A DNA stretch of 64,000 nt from Anaerolineae bacterium. GTDB lineage: Bacteria > Chloroflexota > Anaerolineae > Aggregatilineales > Aggregatilineaceae. A program made the position numbers and the translations under genes. Below, one piece after another: positions 44,227 to 53,785 of this stretch. Position 1 is the stretch's first letter, and every line of letters begins with the position of its first letter. A model generated the notes under the pieces. That model was not told the DNA's origin. It ran no database searches and worked only from the letters and a program-made list of their open reading frames with translations. The stretch covers positions 248,001-312,000 of the forward strand of contig JAOSJP010000012.1 in the NCBI GenBank assembly GCA_027494015.1, in the 5' to 3' direction.

Positions 44227-45122
44227 GTGGACCTGGGGATCGTCGTCGTCAACTGGAACACGCGCGACCTGCTGCGCGACTGCCTGCGCTCGGTGGGGGC
44301 GTCGCAGGGCGATTTCACCTGGCGCGTGGTCGTGGTGGACAACGCCTCCTCCGACGGCAGCGCGGACATGGTGCGCGCCGAGTTCCCGGACGTGACGCTG
44401 ATCGCCAGCGCCGAGAACGAAGGCTATCCCCGCGCCAACAATCGCGGGCTGCGCGCGCTGGGGTTCGCGCCGGGCTGCGCCGACGAGGACGCGCCGCGCT
44501 ACGCCCTGGCGCTCAACCCGGACACGGTGCTGCCGCCGGGGGCGCTGGGCGACATGCTCGCCTACATGGACGCCGACGCGACCATCGGCGTCGCCGGGCC
44601 GAAGCTGGTGCTGCCCGATGGCTCGCTCGACCTGGCCTGCCGGCGCAGCTTCCCGACGCCGCAGATCAGCTTCTACCGCATGGTGGGATTGTCGAAGCTG
44701 TTCCCGCGCAGCCGTCGCTTCGGGCGCTACAACCTGACATATCTCGACCCGGATGTCGAGACTGAGGTAGACTCAGTGGTGGGGGCGTTCATGCTGGTGC
44801 GCCGGGCGGCGATCCAGCAGGTGGGGCTGTTCGACGAAACGTTCTTTATGTATGGAGAAGACCTGGATTGGGCGTTCCGAATCAAACAAGCCGGCTGGAA
44901 GGTGATGTACAACCCGCGCGTGACGGTGACCCACGTCAAGCGGGCGGCGAGCCGCCAGTCGCGCCGGGCGCAGCGGGAGTTCTACCGGGCGATGCTGCTG
45001 TTCTACCGCAAGCATTACCGGCAGACGACCCCCTGGTGGCTGCACAGCCTGATTCTGCTGGGGCTGGCGCTGAAAGGCGGTCGCTCGTTGTGGCGCGAGC
45101 TGTGGCACCCCAGCGCTTTCGC

Positions 45123-45126
<4 letters not shown>
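44227..45126 (+). CDS. Glycosyltransferase family 2 (rhamnosyltransferase-like)
   Basis: A 299-residue cytoplasmic GT-A enzyme for surface polysaccharide. It shows IVVVNWNTRDLLRDCLRS, VVVDNASSDGSADMV, LNPDTVLPPGALGDM (the DxD-like position) and the ED acid pair in FFMYGEDLDWAFRIKQAGW. A C-terminal hydrophobic helix may anchor it. I prefer GTG 44227: AGGAG lies eight bases upstream and the product then begins MDLGIVVVNWNT, as is usual. ATG 44206 is the alternative. It overlaps the next gene at GTGA, so the two are translationally coupled. Confidence 0.9.
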
Positions 45127-46547
<1,421 letters not shown>

Positions 46548-46631
46548 GCCAGTCTTAAAATTGCTGCATTCAGGACCAAAGCCCAGCTTGCACAAGAAGC
46601 CATATCGCCCGGCCTGGGCAGTGCGTTACGC

Positions 46632-47078
46632 CTATGCCAGCGTCCCTTTGCCATAATCGAATGAGACGATGCGGTCGGGACGAACCCGGATGATGACTAG
46701 TTGCCATTTGCTGGCCAGGCCCTGAGCCAGGTTGGCGGCATCTTCGGGGGGCATGTATTTGCTGATGAGCGCCGTCCGCTTGGCCAGGACGTTATTGTAG
46801 TCCAGGCGCGCCTGGCCGTAGATGAGCACACCCTTGAAAGGCGGGGTGGGGTCGTCGATCAGAATGCTCACCTGCGGGTTGTGCTTGATGTTCTGCACTT
46901 TACGTGAGACTTCCTGCGTGCCGAGCAGAATCTCGCCATCCACATAGTCGAACCAGATAGGAATGGTCTGGATCGAGCCGTCTTCGTTGTGCGTGCTAAG
47001 CCTGGCTATGTGCGGCTGGCTGAGAAACTCTTCCACTTCAGCCTGGACGAGCGGCGGCATCTGCGGGTAGTTGGACAT
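46632..47078 (-). CDS. Pyridoxamine 5'-phosphate oxidase-like flavoprotein
   Basis: A 148-residue split-barrel protein of the FMN/F420-binding PNPOx-like group. It shows HIARLSTHNEDGSIQTIPIWFDYVDGEI and RKVQNIKHNPQVSILID, which are the phosphate- and flavin-contact strands. The substrate is unknown. I start at ATG 47078, with GAGGAGG seven bases upstream; the open frame reaches 47123 but without such a site. It is transcribed away from the glycan genes, toward their end. Confidence 0.85.
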   Translation of the reverse strand: MSNYPQMPPLVQAEVEEFLSQPHIARLSTHNEDGSIQTIPIWFDYVDGEILLGTQEVSRKVQNIKHNPQVSILIDDPTPPFKGVLIYGQARLDYNNVLAKRTALISKYMPPEDAANLAQGLASKWQLVIIRVRPDRIVSFDYGKGTLA

Positions 47079-47542
47079 AGCGTTCCTCCTCAAGTGAGTG
47101 TTTCGGTAGACTGCTGTTTGCATCCAGAAGACGGTTCCGATGTCTGGTCAGATCGTATCGCGAGGGTGCGAGCAAAGGTTGACAGCGACTCGCTGGATGC
47201 AGGGACACTGACCTCACCCCCAGCCTCGCTACGCTCGGCTTGCCCCCTCTCCACGTTGGAGAGGGGGCGGCGAGGCGCGTCAGCGCCAAGCGGGGGTGAG
47301 GTGAATCAGGGCGCAGCAGAGCAGCGCTCCTACCTGACAAGTTTTGCTCACATCCTATCGCGACAACTGACGGAAATATGTCTATTGTACTAATACTTAG
47401 CTTCTAACGGAATTGAGAAACACTTGAAGAAATCTCTCACATGAGCGTTTACAGCCGGTGCCGGGATAGTGCGCTGTCGCCGCCCGTGCTATGATTCCAG
47501 ACGGACTGGGGGCGCAGCCAGACATATTAGGGGCGGATTGTG
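47079..47542. other. Gap holding an ACCTCACCCCC hairpin repeat
   Basis: No gene is seen. It contains the repeat at 47211-47302, a GCGCAGCAGAGCAGCGC segment after it, and an AT-rich stretch at 47380-47440. A TATGAT word at 47490-47495 could be the -10 of the MazG-like gene. Confidence 0.5.
47211..47302. repeat. Hairpin repeat, ACCTCACCCCC family (copy 2)
   Basis: Inverted ends ACCTCACCCCC and GGGGGTGAGGT with the inner CCCCCTCTCC/GGAGAGGGGG stem, 92 bp. The two halves around the stem are in the opposite orientation to copy 1, as the CCTCGCTACGCTCGG side comes first. Confidence 0.8.
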
Positions 47543-47848
47543 ATGGACATCGCCGAGCTAACCCGGCTCATGCACGAATTCGTGCGCGCCAAGGGGTGGT
47601 ACGACCCCGCCACGCCGCGCCCGCAGACTCCGCGCAACCTGGCCATCTCGCTGAGCATCGAGGCGGCGGAGATTCTAGAGCACTTCCAGTGGAACGGCGA
47701 CCTGGCCGATGCCGAGTCTCTGGCCGGAGAACTGGCGGACGTGCTGCTCTACCTGCTGCAACTGGCCAGCGTGACCGGCATTGACCTGGAGCAGGCCGTG
47801 CTGGACAAGCTGCGCGTGAACTACGGGCGGACGTGGAGGGAGGGGTGA
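47543..47848 (+). CDS. MazG-like nucleotide pyrophosphohydrolase
   Basis: A 101-residue all-alpha NTP pyrophosphatase. The metal-binding glutamate/aspartate pattern is EAAEILEHFQWN and ELADVLLYLLQLA (ExxE...ExxD). Such enzymes hydrolyse non-canonical or excess dNTPs to monophosphates. It resembles the dCTPase/MazG type, short and single-domain. ATG 47543 overlaps a GTG at 47540; either can start it. It stands alone. Confidence 0.88.
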   Translation: MDIAELTRLMHEFVRAKGWYDPATPRPQTPRNLAISLSIEAAEILEHFQWNGDLADAESLAGELADVLLYLLQLASVTGIDLEQAVLDKLRVNYGRTWREG

Positions 47849-47959
47849 TTAGTTATTGGTTGTTGGTTATTGGTGGCGGGAGGTGAAGCATACGAATAGA
47901 CTTGGGAGGGTGCGGCCTGGCCGAAAACTGGCCGCCCAAGATGGATACTTTCCCAGATC

Positions 47960-48152
47960 GGGTGCGTGCAAAACCTGTCAGGTAGGGGCGCTGCTCTGCT
48001 GCGCCCTGGTTGACCTCACCCCCGCTCGGCGCTGACGCGCCTCGCCGCCCCCTCTCCGTTGACGGAGAGGGGGCAAGCCGAGCGCAGCGAGGCTGGGGGT
48101 GAGGTCAATACCCCCACGTCAAACAAGTCGCTGACAACCTTTGCATGCACCC
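47960..48152. mobile_element. MITE-like element with GGGTGCGTGCAAAA ends
   Basis: A 193-bp non-coding element. Its left end GGGTGCGTGCAAAA..TGTCAG and the inverse of its right end match at 18 of 22 positions. Inside lies a copy of the ACCTCACCCCC hairpin repeat (48013-48106) and a GTAGGGGCGCTGCTCTG segment. The same ends bound 63352-63434, and one end is at 32638. No transposase is in the window. Confidence 0.65.
48013..48106. repeat. Hairpin repeat, ACCTCACCCCC family (copy 3)
   Basis: A 94-bp copy nested inside the GGGTGCGTGC element. Ends are GACCTCACCCCC and GGGGGTGAGGTC, the inner stem CCCCCTCTCC/GGAGAGGGGG. Confidence 0.85.
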
Positions 48153-48329
48153 CCCAATCGAGACCGTTGGCGAAATGGCGTGAGGGTTATGGCAGGTGCG
48201 TCCTGCGACGATTGTATTTGCCCCCAACCAGGAACGAGTTTGCCCCTGGATCGGTCATTGACCAACAACCAGAAACCAATCACCAACAACCAATAACAGC
48301 TCTTCTTCACGCTGAAAGGACACGCGGAA
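48153..48329. other. Non-coding gap with degenerate AACCAAC repeats
   Basis: No gene is seen. At 48258-48297 runs a degenerate series of ACCAACAACCA words like those before atpE. Confidence 0.5.
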
Positions 48330-49421
48330 ATGCTTGACAATACCTGGCTCCAGCGCGCGCAGATCGAGCAGCACAGCCTCGACATGCGCCAGTTCGTGGA
48401 CTTCCGGCAGAGCGCGCTGACCAACGGCCTGCGCCTGGTCGAGGCGACCAACGCCAGCGGCCTGTCGTACACCGTCCTGCCCGACCGGGGGCTGGACATC
48501 TGGACGGCGCACTATCGCGGCGTGCCGCTGACCTGGATCAGCCAGGGGTCGCCGCACGCGCCAGAGCTGGGCGGCTCGTGGCTGCGCCTGTTCAACGGCG
48601 GGCTGCTGACGACCTGCGGCCTGACGCAGGCTGGCCCGCCGCAGGCAGAGCCGATCACCGAAGGCGGGCGCGACATTCACGGGCTGTACACGCGCCTGCG
48701 CGCGGGCGACGTGGCTGTGAGCGGCGGCTGGGATGGCGAGCAGTACGCCCTGACGCTGCGCGGCGCGGTCAGCGAGAACAGTCTATTCGGCGAGCAGCTT
48801 CGCCTGGAGCGGACGTATCGCCTGACGCTGGACGAGCCGGTCATCGCCTGGTCGGATCGCGTGGCCAACCTGGGCGACGCGCCCGCGCCGCTGATGGTGC
48901 TCTACCACATCAACCCCGGCTATCCGCTGGTTCGCGCCGGGACGACGCTGCACACGCCGGATCACGCCGTCTACCCACGCGACGCCGAGGCGCGCAAGGG
49001 CGTGGCAACCTGGGCGCAGTACGACGCGGCGCAGCCCGGCTACGCCGAGCAGGTCTTCTGGCATCATGTGAAGGCGGATGCCCGGGGGAAGACGGCGGTA
49101 GCTTTGCTGCAGGAATCTTTTGGGCTGCTGTTCGAGTGGGATACGCGCGAATTGCCCTACCTGACGCAGTGGAAGAACACGCGCCAGGGCATTTACGTCT
49201 GCGGGATCGAGCCGGGCAACTGCCTGCCGGAGGGTCAGGTTGTCTCCCGCGACAAGGGGCGGCTGGTCTGGCTGGAGCCAGGCGAAACGCAGACCTTCGG
49301 CTGCGCGCTGACTGTGCTCGATGGGGCGGAAGCGGTGGTTGGGACGCGCGAGCGCATCGCGGCGCTGGGCAGGGACGGGGTGCCGGTGACCGGGTGCAAC
49401 CTGGCCGACTTCGCGGGGTAA
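48330..49421 (+). CDS. DUF4432 family protein (aldose-epimerase-like fold)
   Basis: A 363-residue cytoplasmic protein of the DUF4432 family, related to galactose mutarotases and glucose-6-phosphate epimerases. It shows LPDRGLDIWTAHYRGVPLTW, GGLLTTCGLTQAG, DIHGLYTRLRAG with the family's histidine, VLYHINPGYPLV and GIEPGNCLPEGQ. It probably acts on a sugar or sugar acid, but the substrate is not known. GAAAGGA precedes the ATG. No sugar-utilisation genes are adjacent. Confidence 0.88.
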   Translation: MLDNTWLQRAQIEQHSLDMRQFVDFRQSALTNGLRLVEATNASGLSYTVLPDRGLDIWTAHYRGVPLTWISQGSPHAPELGGSWLRLFNGGLLTTCGLTQAGPPQAEPITEGGRDIHGLYTRLRAGDVAVSGGWDGEQYALTLRGAVSENSLFGEQLRLERTYRLTLDEPVIAWSDRVANLGDAPAPLMVLYHINPGYPLVRAGTTLHTPDHAVYPRDAEARKGVATWAQYDAAQPGYAEQVFWHHVKADARGKTAVALLQESFGLLFEWDTRELPYLTQWKNTRQGIYVCGIEPGNCLPEGQVVSRDKGRLVWLEPGETQTFGCALTVLDGAEAVVGTRERIAALGRDGVPVTGCNLADFAG

Positions 49422-49441
49422 AGGCGCCGGCGCGATTCGCT

Positions 49442-49987
49442 TCAGGTCGAGATGGACGCGACGAAGAAGATATTCATGTGCAGCGTGCCGAGGATCAGGT
49501 GATCGCCGTCGGCGAGCATGGTGTCGCGGTGTGAAGGGAGCAGGCGTCCGTTGAGGTAGGTGCCGTTGGTGCTCCCCAGGTCGGTCAGCACCAGGCGGTT
49601 GTGAGTGCGCATCAGGCGGCAGTGCAGCCGTGAGACGCCGTGCCGGTGCGCGTTGAAGTCGGTGAGGTCGAGCAGGTTATCCGCCGCAGAGCCAGCAGCG
49701 CGGCCCAGCGTCAGCGGCGTGTCCATTGCGAACCAGCCGCACGTGCCAGAGGGGAGGAACTGCAGGAGGACCACCATCTTTTCGCTGAAGGACTGGTTAC
49801 CACGCTGTCCGTTGGGGGGGTGAACCGGCTGGTGGTTGAGCAGGCCGGTGCCGATGGGCTTGGTGGTTTGCGACCGCCCGCAGTGCGGGCAGTGCTCGCC
49901 GTCCGCCAGGTAGTGATTGTACGCGCAGTACCAGCATCCTGTCGGCTGCGTGCCCGTCAAGGGCGTGATGTCCATGATGCCTACCAT
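49442..49987 (-). CDS. FHA-domain protein with N-terminal zinc ribbon
   Basis: A 181-residue protein. The N-terminus carries a CWYC...CPHC pair of knuckles (about residues 17-36), a rubredoxin-like zinc ribbon. The C-terminal half is an FHA phosphothreonine-binding domain: PLTLGRAAG, GVSRLHCRL, LVLTDLGSTNGTYLNG and LADGDHLILG. It probably binds a target of a Ser/Thr kinase such as that at 58290. I use ATG 49987, with GGGGG six bases upstream; ATG 49975 and GTG 50014 are alternatives. Confidence 0.85.
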   Translation of the reverse strand: MVGIMDITPLTGTQPTGCWYCAYNHYLADGEHCPHCGRSQTTKPIGTGLLNHQPVHPPNGQRGNQSFSEKMVVLLQFLPSGTCGWFAMDTPLTLGRAAGSAADNLLDLTDFNAHRHGVSRLHCRLMRTHNRLVLTDLGSTNGTYLNGRLLPSHRDTMLADGDHLILGTLHMNIFFVASIST

Positions 49988-50376
49988 GTCAGACCCCCGT
50001 CCAGCGATCCCCACTCACCCGAAGTTCACGATGTACCAAGCGTATGCAGTCTCGTGCAACGGTCCGCTTACAGTCTTGCTCACGATCAGGCTGCGGTTTC
50101 CTGTGCCTGGCGCTGGCTGGATGGTAAGCGCGCTGTTGAGCACCTTGAGCGCCGCGCGAGTCTCACTGCCGCAAACCACACGAACCTAGCTTAACCTTAT
50201 CCGCTTACGGGCAACGGCTCGCTTACGGGGTTTGGGGACGATCCGGGCGTTGGCGGAGCGGGACATGCGGTGAATGTGGTAAGCGCTGTGTTGATAGAGC
50301 GGGGAAGCGGCGGGCGCGGTAGAGACTTCCGGGGTCCGGTCGCTGGCTCCCACCGTGATTTTGCTGCGTTGGCCCA
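49988..50376. other. Gap between FHA and doc-like genes
   Basis: No gene could be supported. A minus-strand open frame at 50186-50446 has no recognisable sequence. GCTTACGGG occurs twice, near 50202 and 50220. Confidence 0.4.
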
Positions 50377-50820
50377 TCAGGCGGATGCGGGGGGGTCCGG
50401 CGAGACATCCTGAACGGTTCTGGGCGTTGTTCTGCGTTCCACCCACGCCACAAAGTCAGCAAAAGGGGTCTCGCCTGTTGCCAGGCTGAGGGCCATGCTG
50501 ATTACCTCGTGATCAATGCGCATGTCGAATCCATTGAGGTCAAGAAAGAGGCGGCAGGCTTCCATGCCGGTGCGCTTGTTGCCGTCGTGGAATACATGCC
50601 CCACAATGATGCGCCAGCCGATGGCGGCGGCCTTTTCGATGAGAGTTGGGTAGAGTTCCCTTCCAAAGAGCGAACCCTGGATCGCTGCGAGCACATGCTC
50701 GAGTGAGCCAGGGTTCGCCAGATTGTCCTTGCCTGCGAAGAAACCGCCGAATTCCTGGATGACTCGGCGGTTGATCTCGACCACAGCATTTACCGTCAGA
50801 GTTTGGCTAGTTCGGCCCAT
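50377..50820 (-). CDS. doc: Doc/Fic-type toxin
   Basis: A 147-residue Fic-fold protein of the death-on-curing type. The core motif is HVFHDGNKRTGMEACRLFL (about residues 75-93), matching HxFxDGNKR, where Doc transfers phosphate to elongation factor Tu. The N-terminus TLTVNAVVEINRRVIQEFGG is typical of Doc. Its start lies inside the 3' end of the upstream gene (50796-51062), the usual order of antitoxin then toxin. The short upstream partner is therefore likely its antitoxin. Confidence 0.9.
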   Translation of the reverse strand: MGRTSQTLTVNAVVEINRRVIQEFGGFFAGKDNLANPGSLEHVLAAIQGSLFGRELYPTLIEKAAAIGWRIIVGHVFHDGNKRTGMEACRLFLDLNGFDMRIDHEVISMALSLATGETPFADFVAWVERRTTPRTVQDVSPDPPASA

Positions 50821-51062
50821 ATCTCGCGGTTTTCTTCAATGCTGCGTTCCAGACTTGCGATAACCGCCGGGTCTATCTGTTCTCTCTCCACCATGTTTGT
50901 CTCTTCAGGAGAGCCGCACAGTGTGAATTTCCCAACCATCGTGACCGAGTCAATAGCAATCAGCATGTCGCCTGTTCCAAGATGCGGCTCTGATACGGCA
51001 ACTGTGCCGTTAGTGGGCCCGATCGAATAGGCATTTCTGAGATCGAACTTGGGTTGCGTCAT
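50796..51062 (-). CDS. Probable antitoxin partner of the Doc-like toxin
   Basis: An 88-residue acidic protein. ATG 51062 follows GGAGG at six bases. The N-terminal half reads as beta strands (MTQPKFDLRNAYSIGP), and the C-terminal half is an acidic helix (PAVIASLERSIEENREIWAELAKL), the type of tail that closes a Fic active site. It is not a typical Phd (no clear AbrB/Phd N-terminal pattern). The call rests on order, overlap of 25 bases with doc and size. Confidence 0.65.
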   Translation of the reverse strand: MTQPKFDLRNAYSIGPTNGTVAVSEPHLGTGDMLIAIDSVTMVGKFTLCGSPEETNMVEREQIDPAVIASLERSIEENREIWAELAKL

Positions 51063-51085
51063 GGCGGCCTCCGGAACACCTACAC

Positions 51086-51967
51086 CTACATTGGAGCAAG
51101 ATTCTTGACGTGCCAGGATTTCCGTTGAATCCACGTGAAAGAATTGGGCGTAATTACAGCGACATCAATCGCCCCTCCACACAGAGGGGCCCCGACCACG
51201 AACCGGAATCTTCCTATAGCCACATTTACGAGGTATACCGCATAATCAATCGCATCCTGTAAGGGCATTCCCTCAAATGGAACTATGTACTGTAATCTGC
51301 TAAGCAACTGATGAACCTTGTCTGGAGGAACCTTGAAGTGGTCAGCTAGAATAGCAATGGCCTCATCGTCGCGTCCCCAATGGAGTCTTGTAATTGCATC
51401 ATACAAGCCGTACCAATTAGCGCCAAAACTCGGTTTGCCGTTCACATCAGGACGAACCTGGGTTACTTCTAGCGACTCCGGAAGATTAATCAGCCATTGC
51501 TCAGGAAAGAACTCTCCCGATGAGTAGCCACTAACCAGAATTGCCAATGGTATCTGCTCTTCCTTAGGTTTCTCGCCAAATTGACTAAAATAAAAACCCT
51601 TGACGTGCTCCAGTAGTCCCTCCGCGATTGTGTGTACGCGGTATTCGTATGTGGTATTCTGTCTGACTTCGCCACTTGGTAAGTCTCTCCGAGTTTTCTC
51701 TTGCTCTTGCTCAAGAGATGGAAGGGAATGCTCAAATTCCTTGATCAAGCTCTCAACACTGCGTGAGCCGACCAGATACGTTCCCCAGGTGAGAGTACCA
51801 ATAGGATAGTCCTTGATATGGGACAGTTTCCGCGCGTGATCGTATGTCTTGAGTATCCCGAAAGTTGTTTGACCACTTGGATGCTGCAAAGTACCTTGTA
51901 TTGCTGCTGTGCTATCGGCAGCCAGTACTAGACCCTCACTCACTTTGACAGCTACACAAATTGTCAT
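51086..51967 (-). CDS. Proteasome-like Ntn-hydrolase protein
   Basis: A 293-residue protein that begins MTICVAVKVSEGLVLAADS, the signature of 20S-type N-terminal-nucleophile subunits. After removal of Met, Thr2 would be the nucleophile. Later strands include GTLTWGTYLVGSRSVESLI and a C-terminal VVGAPLCGGAIDVAVI. It is longer than a proteasome beta subunit (about 200-220), with an insert of some 70 helical residues (RRDLPSGEVRQNTTYEY...). I start at ATG 51967, where AAGGG lies upstream; an ATG at 52009 adds 14 residues that would bury the Thr. It is AT-richer than its neighbours. No ATPase ring is nearby. Confidence 0.7.
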   Translation of the reverse strand: MTICVAVKVSEGLVLAADSTAAIQGTLQHPSGQTTFGILKTYDHARKLSHIKDYPIGTLTWGTYLVGSRSVESLIKEFEHSLPSLEQEQEKTRRDLPSGEVRQNTTYEYRVHTIAEGLLEHVKGFYFSQFGEKPKEEQIPLAILVSGYSSGEFFPEQWLINLPESLEVTQVRPDVNGKPSFGANWYGLYDAITRLHWGRDDEAIAILADHFKVPPDKVHQLLSRLQYIVPFEGMPLQDAIDYAVYLVNVAIGRFRFVVGAPLCGGAIDVAVITPNSFTWIQRKSWHVKNLAPM

Positions 51968-52173
51968 GTGACAGACCCTTAACCCTTTCTCGTGCTGATT
52001 GTAGCACATAATTCATAGAGGCGTTGCCTTGTTCTGGGCCATATAGCGCCAATCTTGTCGTCAGAATGAACCCGGTGGTGTTTATCTCAAATGCGGTACA
52101 ATCAGCGGGCCGCCGGCCAAGCGCTGGCGCACACCAACAACCCCAACCCCTACTGACGAAGGAGCAAGTGACC

Positions 52174-53625
52174 GTGGCACAGCAGGGCGTCACGCCGCAA
52201 TCCGAAGATTTCTCTCGGTGGTACACCGATGTCGTCCAGAAGGCCGACCTGGCGGATTACTCGCCCGTGCGCGGCTGCATGATCATCAAGCCGTATGGGT
52301 ACGAGCTGTGGGAAGGCGTCAAGGGCGGGCTGGATCGCCGCTTCAAGGCGACCGGCCACCAGAACGCTTACTTCCCGCTGTTCATCCCGGAGAGCTTCCT
52401 CAAGAAGGAGGCGGAGCACGTCGAGGGGTTCTCACCGGAGCTGGCCGTGGTGACCATCGGCGGCGGCAAGGTGCTGGAAGAGCCGCTCGTCGTGCGCCCC
52501 ACCTCCGAGACGATCATCGGCTGGGCGTTCCAGAAGTGGGTTCAGTCCTACCGCGACCTGCCCCTGCTGATCAACCAGTGGGCCAACGTCGTGCGCTGGG
52601 AGCTGCGCACGCGCCTCTTCCTGCGCACGATGGAGTTTCTGTGGCAGGAGGGGCACACCGCGCACGCCACGCACGAAGACGCGCTGGAAGAGACGATGCG
52701 CATGTTGGGCGTCTATGCCGACTTCGCCATCGAAGATGCGGCGATTCCGGTCATCCAGGGGCGCAAGAGCGCCCAGGAGCGTTTCGCCGGCGCGCTGTCC
52801 AGTTTCAGCATCGAGGCGATGATGCGCGACGGCAAGGCGCTGCAGGCGGGCACCAGCCACGACCTGGGCCAGAACTTTGCCAGGGCGTTCGAGATTCAGT
52901 TCACCGACGAGAGCAACGAGCTACAGCACTGCTGGACGACCTCATGGGGTCTCAGCACGCGCATGGTTGGGGCCGTTGTCATGACGCACGGCGACGACCA
53001 GGGCCTGCGCCTGCCGCCCAGGCTGGCCCCCTTCCAGGTGGTGATCGTGCCCATCTTCCGCGACGAAGCCACGCGCGCCGCTGTGATGGCGGCTGTGGCG
53101 CGCATTGCCGCCGAACTCACCGACGCTGGCATCCGCGTCAAGGTGGATGACCGCGACACCCTCTCGCCCGGCTACAAGTTCAACGACTGGGAGATGCGCG
53201 GCGTCCCGCTGCGCATGGAGATCGGCCCGAAGGACGTGGCCAACCACAGCGTGGCTCTGGCCCGCCGCGACATCCCCGGCAAAGAGGGCAAACGCTTCGT
53301 CGGCCAGGACGGGCTGGTGCACACGGTGCGCGAGATGCTCGACGCCATTCAAGGGAATCTGCTGGCCCAGGCCACTGAGTTCCGCGACAGCCACCTCTGC
53401 GAAATCACCAGCGGTTACGCCGACTTCGTGGACGTGATCCAGCGCGGCGAGTGGGCGCTGTCCTGGTTCTGTGGGGGCGGGACGTGCGAAGAGCGCGTCA
53501 AAGAGGATGCGCAGGCCGTCAGCCGCAACTTCCCGCTGGATCAGCCGCACCCCGGCGAGCATGGCCCGTGCATCATCTGTGGCGCTCAGGCGCAGGAGAT
53601 GGCCTACTTCGCCAAAGCGTACTGA
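52174..53625 (+). CDS. proS: Prolyl-tRNA synthetase, archaeal/eukaryotic type
   Basis: Charges tRNA-Pro in the cytoplasm. The 483-residue form lacks the bacterial editing insertion and has the C-terminal zinc-like domain of the type 3 (archaeal-like) enzyme, ending CIICGAQAQEMAYFAKAY. Class II motif 2 is seen in NQWANVVRWELRTRLFLRTMEF and motif 3 in GAVVMTHGDDQGLRLPPRLAP. The anticodon-binding domain follows. I start at GTG 52174, with AAGGAG nine bases upstream. The open frame runs 50 codons farther 5'. Confidence 0.95.
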   Translation: MAQQGVTPQSEDFSRWYTDVVQKADLADYSPVRGCMIIKPYGYELWEGVKGGLDRRFKATGHQNAYFPLFIPESFLKKEAEHVEGFSPELAVVTIGGGKVLEEPLVVRPTSETIIGWAFQKWVQSYRDLPLLINQWANVVRWELRTRLFLRTMEFLWQEGHTAHATHEDALEETMRMLGVYADFAIEDAAIPVIQGRKSAQERFAGALSSFSIEAMMRDGKALQAGTSHDLGQNFARAFEIQFTDESNELQHCWTTSWGLSTRMVGAVVMTHGDDQGLRLPPRLAPFQVVIVPIFRDEATRAAVMAAVARIAAELTDAGIRVKVDDRDTLSPGYKFNDWEMRGVPLRMEIGPKDVANHSVALARRDIPGKEGKRFVGQDGLVHTVREMLDAIQGNLLAQATEFRDSHLCEITSGYADFVDVIQRGEWALSWFCGGGTCEERVKEDAQAVSRNFPLDQPHPGEHGPCIICGAQAQEMAYFAKAY

Positions 53626-53646
53626 TGCCTTGCCTGCCAATTCTCT

Positions 53647-53739
53647 ACCTCACCCCTGGCCTCGCTTCGCCTGGCGCACCTCCCCTCCTCATTGGAGAGC
53701 AAGCCGTGAAACGCGCCAGCGCCGAACGAGGGTGAGGTC
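53647..53739. repeat. Hairpin repeat, ACCTCACCCCC family (copy 4, diverged)
   Basis: Starts with ACCTCACCCC and ends with GGGTGAGGT, 93 bp. The inner stem is eroded (CTCCTCATTGGAGAG). It lies between proS and the histidine kinase gene. Confidence 0.7.
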
Positions 53740-53785
53740 AATCGTTTGAAGCGATCTCCCCGAAGATCACCGTGAGGGAGCATCT

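Noticed and set aside
50186..50446. A small minus-strand gene between the FHA and doc genes
   Set aside because: The translation has no recognisable pattern, no clear ribosome site, and overlaps the 3' end of doc in another frame.
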